From AP-15 sp963812675 (lineage in GTDB: Bacteria > Pseudomonadota > Alphaproteobacteria > ATCC43930 > CGMCC-115725), in the NCBI GenBank assembly GCA_963812675.1, contig CAWEWR010000026.1, positions 1 through 64,000 of the forward strand: a stretch of 64,000 nucleotides of DNA, read 5' to 3'. Each line of letters opens with the position of its first letter. The stretch's first letter is position 1. The notes under the pieces are model-generated. The model was not told the origin of the DNA and ran no database searches. It saw only the letters and a program-made list of their open reading frames with translations. Positions 60,934 to 64,000 of this stretch are shown here, in pieces. The position numbers and the translations under genes are program-made.

Positions 60934-61788
60934 TCAGCGCGCCATCAGGACGGGGAGCTGCGCTTCCATGATGATGTGCCGGGTGCCGCCGCCAAAGATC
61001 ATCTGGCGGATGCGGCTTTGTGTGTAGGCGCCCTTCAGCAAGAGATCGGCGCCGGCTGCCGTCGCTTCTTTCAGAAACGACTCGCCCTGGGCCTTCTGCC
61101 GGCCGTAGGCCGTCCGGACGCTGACATCCATGCCGTGCCGTTCGAGGGCGCGCGCCAGTTCTTCGCCCTCGGGGCCCGGCTCTGGCATATGTTGCGGGCC
61201 TACCGTAACGATGACGACCTTGCGCGCCTGCTTCAGGAAGGGCATCCCCATCGCCACCGTCACAGCGGTCTCGGTGCTGCCGTTCCATGCGATCGCGACG
61301 ACCTCGCCCAGGGTGGGCAGACTGCGTTTTGGCACCATCAGTACCGGGCGGCCGCTCTCGAACACGGCATCTTCGAGGGTGGCCTCGGCGATCGAGGCGA
61401 GCTTTTCGGGCTGCTCGACCACGATCAGGTCGAAGACCCGGCCGATCATTCCGACGACGGCGTTCTGCCGCCCGTCCTCCTCTCGCCAGGAGGCGCTGGG
61501 GCCATTGTGTCCCGCCGGCACCGGATCGAGCGGGACGCCTTTTGCACTCATGAAATCGCGAAACAGACGGCGCGCCTGGTCGCGGCGCTCGTGCCCCTCG
61601 CGCTCAAGGGTGCGATCGACCTCCGACGAGATCGAAAACCCCATCTCGCCGCCGAACACCACGGCGTATTCGGTGGTGAGGCTGTGCAACCCGACGACAT
61701 GGCTGTTGAAGCGTTGCGCCGCCATCAGAGCGGTGTCGAGAACCGGCCCGGCATTGCCGTCGCCGACTACGGTTAGCAAGTTCTTCAT
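60934..61788 (-). CDS. universal stress protein, two-domain
   Basis: 284 residues from ATG 61788 with GAGGCGCG upstream. Two Usp domains are recognisable: the first without ATP motif, the second with a GGGTRHIIMEAQLPVLM terminus matching the G-x2-G-x9-G(S/T) ATP signature only in part. VAIAWNGSTETAVTVAMGMP opens the second domain. Cytoplasmic, stress-linked; function not specified. Confidence 0.88.
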   Translation of the reverse strand: MKNLLTVVGDGNAGPVLDTALMAAQRFNSHVVGLHSLTTEYAVVFGGEMGFSISSEVDRTLEREGHERRDQARRLFRDFMSAKGVPLDPVPAGHNGPSASWREEDGRQNAVVGMIGRVFDLIVVEQPEKLASIAEATLEDAVFESGRPVLMVPKRSLPTLGEVVAIAWNGSTETAVTVAMGMPFLKQARKVVIVTVGPQHMPEPGPEGEELARALERHGMDVSVRTAYGRQKAQGESFLKEATAAGADLLLKGAYTQSRIRQMIFGGGTRHIIMEAQLPVLMAR

Positions 61789-61937
61789 CGCGCGCCTCAC
61801 TGCCCTCGCCCGCCCAGATCGGAGCGGGGTCTTTCGCAAAGGATACACGATTGTGTCATGGTTTGCGAGAGCGCCGCGTGACGGCCGGCATGCCCCCGTT
61901 TAGACTTGCGGCGTGGGGCAAAAGGGAGTTGGCGCGA

Positions 61938-62927
61938 ATGCGGGTTCTAATCGGGGTTGTCATATGGGCGGCGACCGGTCTGGCCCTGGCGTGCGGCGCA
62001 ACAGCCGCGGAAACGATCACCTTTGGCACGGATTGGAAAGCAGAAGCCGAGCACGGCGGCTACTATCAGGCCGTCGCCACCGGGATTTACCGGCAGCATG
62101 GGCTCGACGTGACGTTGCGTCAGGGCGGACCGCAGGTCAACCACGCGCAGTTGCTCGCCGCCGGCCGGCTCGACTTCAACCTCGCGCCAAACTCCTTCAT
62201 TCCGCTGAATTTCGTGCAGCAGAACATTCCGCTGGTCGCGGTTGGGGCGATTTTCCAGAAGGACCCCTCTGTGCTGATCGCCCATCCCGGGCAGGGCAAT
62301 GACAGTCTCGCCGAATTCAAAGGCAAGCCGATCATGATCGGCTCGGACATGCGCATCACCAGTTGGGTGTTCCTCAAGAGCAAATTTGGCTACACCGACG
62401 ATCAGATCCGGCCCTACACGTTCAGCGTCGCGCCCTTCCTTGCCGATCCCAAGGCAATCCAGGAGGGCTACTTGTCGAGCGAGCCTTTCACGATCGAAGC
62501 CCAAGGGCTGAAGCCGGTGGTCCTGTTGCTCGCCGATGCCGGCTATTCGAGCTATGGATCGCTGATCCAGACCTCCGACAAGCTGGTGCGGGAAAACCCT
62601 GACCTCGTGCAGCGCTTTGTCGACGCCAGCATCGAGGGCTGGTACAGCTACCTCTATGGCGATCCGGCGCCAGCCAACACACTGATAAAACAAGACAATC
62701 CGGAGATGACCGATGCGTTGCTGGCTTATGGCATCGGCAAGATCAAGGAATACGGTATCGTCGACAGCGGCGACGCCAAGACGAGCGGCATTGGAGCCAT
62801 GACCGAGGCGCGGTGGCGCGAGTTCCTCGAAACAATGGCGAATGCCGGCGTCTACCCCAAGGATCTCGACTTCCGCAAGGCCTTCAACCTGCAGTTCGTC
62901 GACAAGAAAGTGGGTATGAAGCACTGA
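61938..62927 (+). CDS. ABC transporter substrate-binding protein, NMT1/THI5 type
   Basis: 329 residues from ATG 61938 with GGGAG upstream. A signal peptide ends near GATAAET. The mature part has TFGTDWKAEAEHGGYYQAVA, which matches the pyrimidine-precursor/sulfonate-binding family (ThiY, SsuA, TauA), and DFNLAPNSFIPLN. It binds a small organic nitrogen or sulfur ligand in the periplasm. The ATPase gene overlaps its stop codon. Confidence 0.88.
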   Translation: MRVLIGVVIWAATGLALACGATAAETITFGTDWKAEAEHGGYYQAVATGIYRQHGLDVTLRQGGPQVNHAQLLAAGRLDFNLAPNSFIPLNFVQQNIPLVAVGAIFQKDPSVLIAHPGQGNDSLAEFKGKPIMIGSDMRITSWVFLKSKFGYTDDQIRPYTFSVAPFLADPKAIQEGYLSSEPFTIEAQGLKPVVLLLADAGYSSYGSLIQTSDKLVRENPDLVQRFVDASIEGWYSYLYGDPAPANTLIKQDNPEMTDALLAYGIGKIKEYGIVDSGDAKTSGIGAMTEARWREFLETMANAGVYPKDLDFRKAFNLQFVDKKVGMKH

Positions 62928-63760
62928 CGGAAGCACCGTCGCCGGGCCTCCTGGCGCAACCGCCGGCAACAAATTCGCTCGTCGCCTTGCACGCTGTCGG
63001 CAAGCGTTTTGCCACGGGGGTGACGGCGCTCGAGGGGATCGAGCTCGATATACATCGCGGCGAGTTTTTGAGCCTACTGGGCCCCTCCGGCTGCGGCAAG
63101 AGCACGTTATTGCGCATCATTGCCGGGCTCAGCGAGCCGAGCTCGGGCGTCCGCCGCCTGTCGCTCGCGATGGACCGCAGTGGACAAACCCCGACGGGGC
63201 GTATCGGCTTCGTGTTTCAGGACCCGACCCTGATGCCGTGGAGCACGGTCACAGACAATGTGATGCTCCCCTTCCGCCTGGCCGGGCGCATCGGGCCTGC
63301 CGAGCGCGAACGAGCCAACGCCGAGATCCACTCGGTCGGCCTCGCGGGGTTCGAGCGGGCTTATCCGCGGCAGCTTTCCGGCGGCATGCGCATGCGCGTC
63401 TCGATCGCCCGCGCACTCGTCACAGATCCCGATTTACTGCTCCTCGACGAGCCTTTCGCCGCGCTCGACGAGATCACCCGGATGGCGCTCAACGACGATA
63501 TCATGCACCTTTGGGATAGCCGCCGGCCGACCGTCGTGTTTGTCACCCACAGTGTGTTCGAGTCAGTCTATCTGTCGACCCGCATCGCAGTAATGACGCC
63601 GCGCCCCGGCCGCATCGTCACGGAGGTGCCGATCGAGCTGCCGCAGCCGCGCGAGCGCTCGCTGCGCACCTCGCCGCACTACGCCGGGCTCTGCGCGATC
63701 GTGTCGGAGCAGCTCGCGAGAGCGATGCCGGCAGAACCCTCCCGGGAGCGGCAGGGTTGA
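62924..63760 (+). CDS. ABC transporter ATP-binding protein (SsuB/TauB-like)
   Basis: 278 residues if read from CTG 62924, which overlaps the TGA stop of the binding protein; no ATG, GTG or TTG with a ribosome site lies near the conserved start, though a GTG at 62813 is in frame. Walker A GPSGCGKSTLLRI, Q-loop FVFQDPTLMPW, signature LSGGMRMRVSIARALV, Walker B LLLLDEPFAALDEITR and His switch FVTHSV are complete. It should drive import of the ligand of the preceding protein. The permease gene is not beside it. Confidence 0.88.
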   Translation: MTEAPSPGLLAQPPATNSLVALHAVGKRFATGVTALEGIELDIHRGEFLSLLGPSGCGKSTLLRIIAGLSEPSSGVRRLSLAMDRSGQTPTGRIGFVFQDPTLMPWSTVTDNVMLPFRLAGRIGPAERERANAEIHSVGLAGFERAYPRQLSGGMRMRVSIARALVTDPDLLLLDEPFAALDEITRMALNDDIMHLWDSRRPTVVFVTHSVFESVYLSTRIAVMTPRPGRIVTEVPIELPQPRERSLRTSPHYAGLCAIVSEQLARAMPAEPSRERQG

Positions 63761-63791
63761 GGGGCAGAAGGGCCTAAAAAGGGAGGTTCTT

Positions 63792-64000
63792 GTGGCAACG
63801 TTCCGCGCACTGGTGCTGCATGAGAAGAGCGGCAAAGTCGTTCCGCACATCGAGGCGGTCGACGAGGATCGGTTACCGGCGGGAGAGGTCACGGTAGCGG
63901 TCGAGTGCTCGACGCTCAATTACAAGGACGGGATGATCCTGCAGGGTCTAGGGCGGCTCGTGCGCCAGTACCCGCATGTTCCCGGCGTCGATTTCGCCGG
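63792..64000 (+). CDS. acrylyl-CoA reductase/NADPH:quinone oxidoreductase-like, N-terminal part
   Basis: First 69 residues only, cut by the window end. GTG 63792 follows GGGAGG. FRALVLHEKSGKVVPHIE, STLNYKDGMI and YPHVPGVDFAG match the AcuI/YhdH branch of medium-chain dehydrogenases, which reduce acrylyl-CoA or similar enoyl compounds with NADPH. It starts 31 bp after the ABC ATPase, so it may share its transcript. Confidence 0.8.
   Translation, partial: MATFRALVLHEKSGKVVPHIEAVDEDRLPAGEVTVAVECSTLNYKDGMILQGLGRLVRQYPHVPGVDFA

Overview
The window is a GC-rich stretch of an alphaproteobacterial chromosome, probably from a Rhodospirillales- or Rhizobiales-like environmental bacterium. The evidence is the gene order ffh-rpsP-rimM-trmD-rplS followed by leuC/leuD/leuB, the atpHAGDC operon without the Fo genes, a SciP-type (DUF1153) CtrA inhibitor, a hopanoid-type RND exporter, and many short GC-rich palindromic repeats. 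No tRNA, rRNA, CRISPR array, prophage or intact insertion sequence was seen.

Layout. 1-3.2 kb: the start of a glutathione reductase gene, then a heavily frameshifted flavin-dependent monooxygenase, a PEP-CTERM protein gene with a good sigma-54 promoter and three upstream repeats, and a second 3' fragment of the monooxygenase. 3.2-6.3 kb: ElaA-like acetyltransferase, LigJ-like hydratase, BBE-type flavoprotein. 6.4-13.9 kb (minus strand): the SRP/ribosome/leucine block. 13.9-20.6 kb: a thiolase remnant carrying two repeats, a lipoprotein, a ceramidase-like membrane protein, a patatin phospholipase, a GntP-type permease and small secreted proteins. 20.9-28.8 kb: an amidohydrolase, a second thiolase remnant, the intact thiolase with its DUF35 partner, a four-domain rhodanese, a double ABM-like protein and a frameshifted gamma-glutamyltransferase. 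29-35.1 kb: HpnN-like exporter, acyltransferase, esterase, aminotransferase. 35.4-41.7 kb: an NRAMP remnant, then a signalling cluster (FHA-GAF adenylate cyclase, PP2C phosphatase, peptidoglycan-binding protein, Ser/Thr kinase, haem-binding HAMP sensor) and a divergent lipoprotein. 41.9-48.5 kb: F1 ATP synthase genes and glgC. 48.7-51.7 kb: a lipid/envelope group (PmtA-like, LpxH-like, glycosyltransferase). 51.8-64 kb: MFS transporter, SciP, beta-helix lipoprotein, GST, crotonase, secreted proteins, OmpA, sulfotransferase, Usp, and an NMT1-type ABC binding protein plus ATPase, with an AcuI-like reductase cut by the window end.

How it fits together. Housekeeping blocks (translation/SRP, leucine, F1-ATPase) alternate with accessory genes. 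Families of mobile palindromic repeats sit in the gaps, inside pseudogenes and, in rimM, inside a translated reading frame. At least five decayed or frameshifted genes (monooxygenase, its 3' copy, two thiolase fragments, an NRAMP fragment), plus the ggt frameshift, point to ongoing duplication and decay. The two most promising systems are the sigma-54/UAS control region of the PEP-CTERM gene and the phospho-signalling cluster at 35.7-41.7 kb. All functions are inferred by reading translations; no database search was run.
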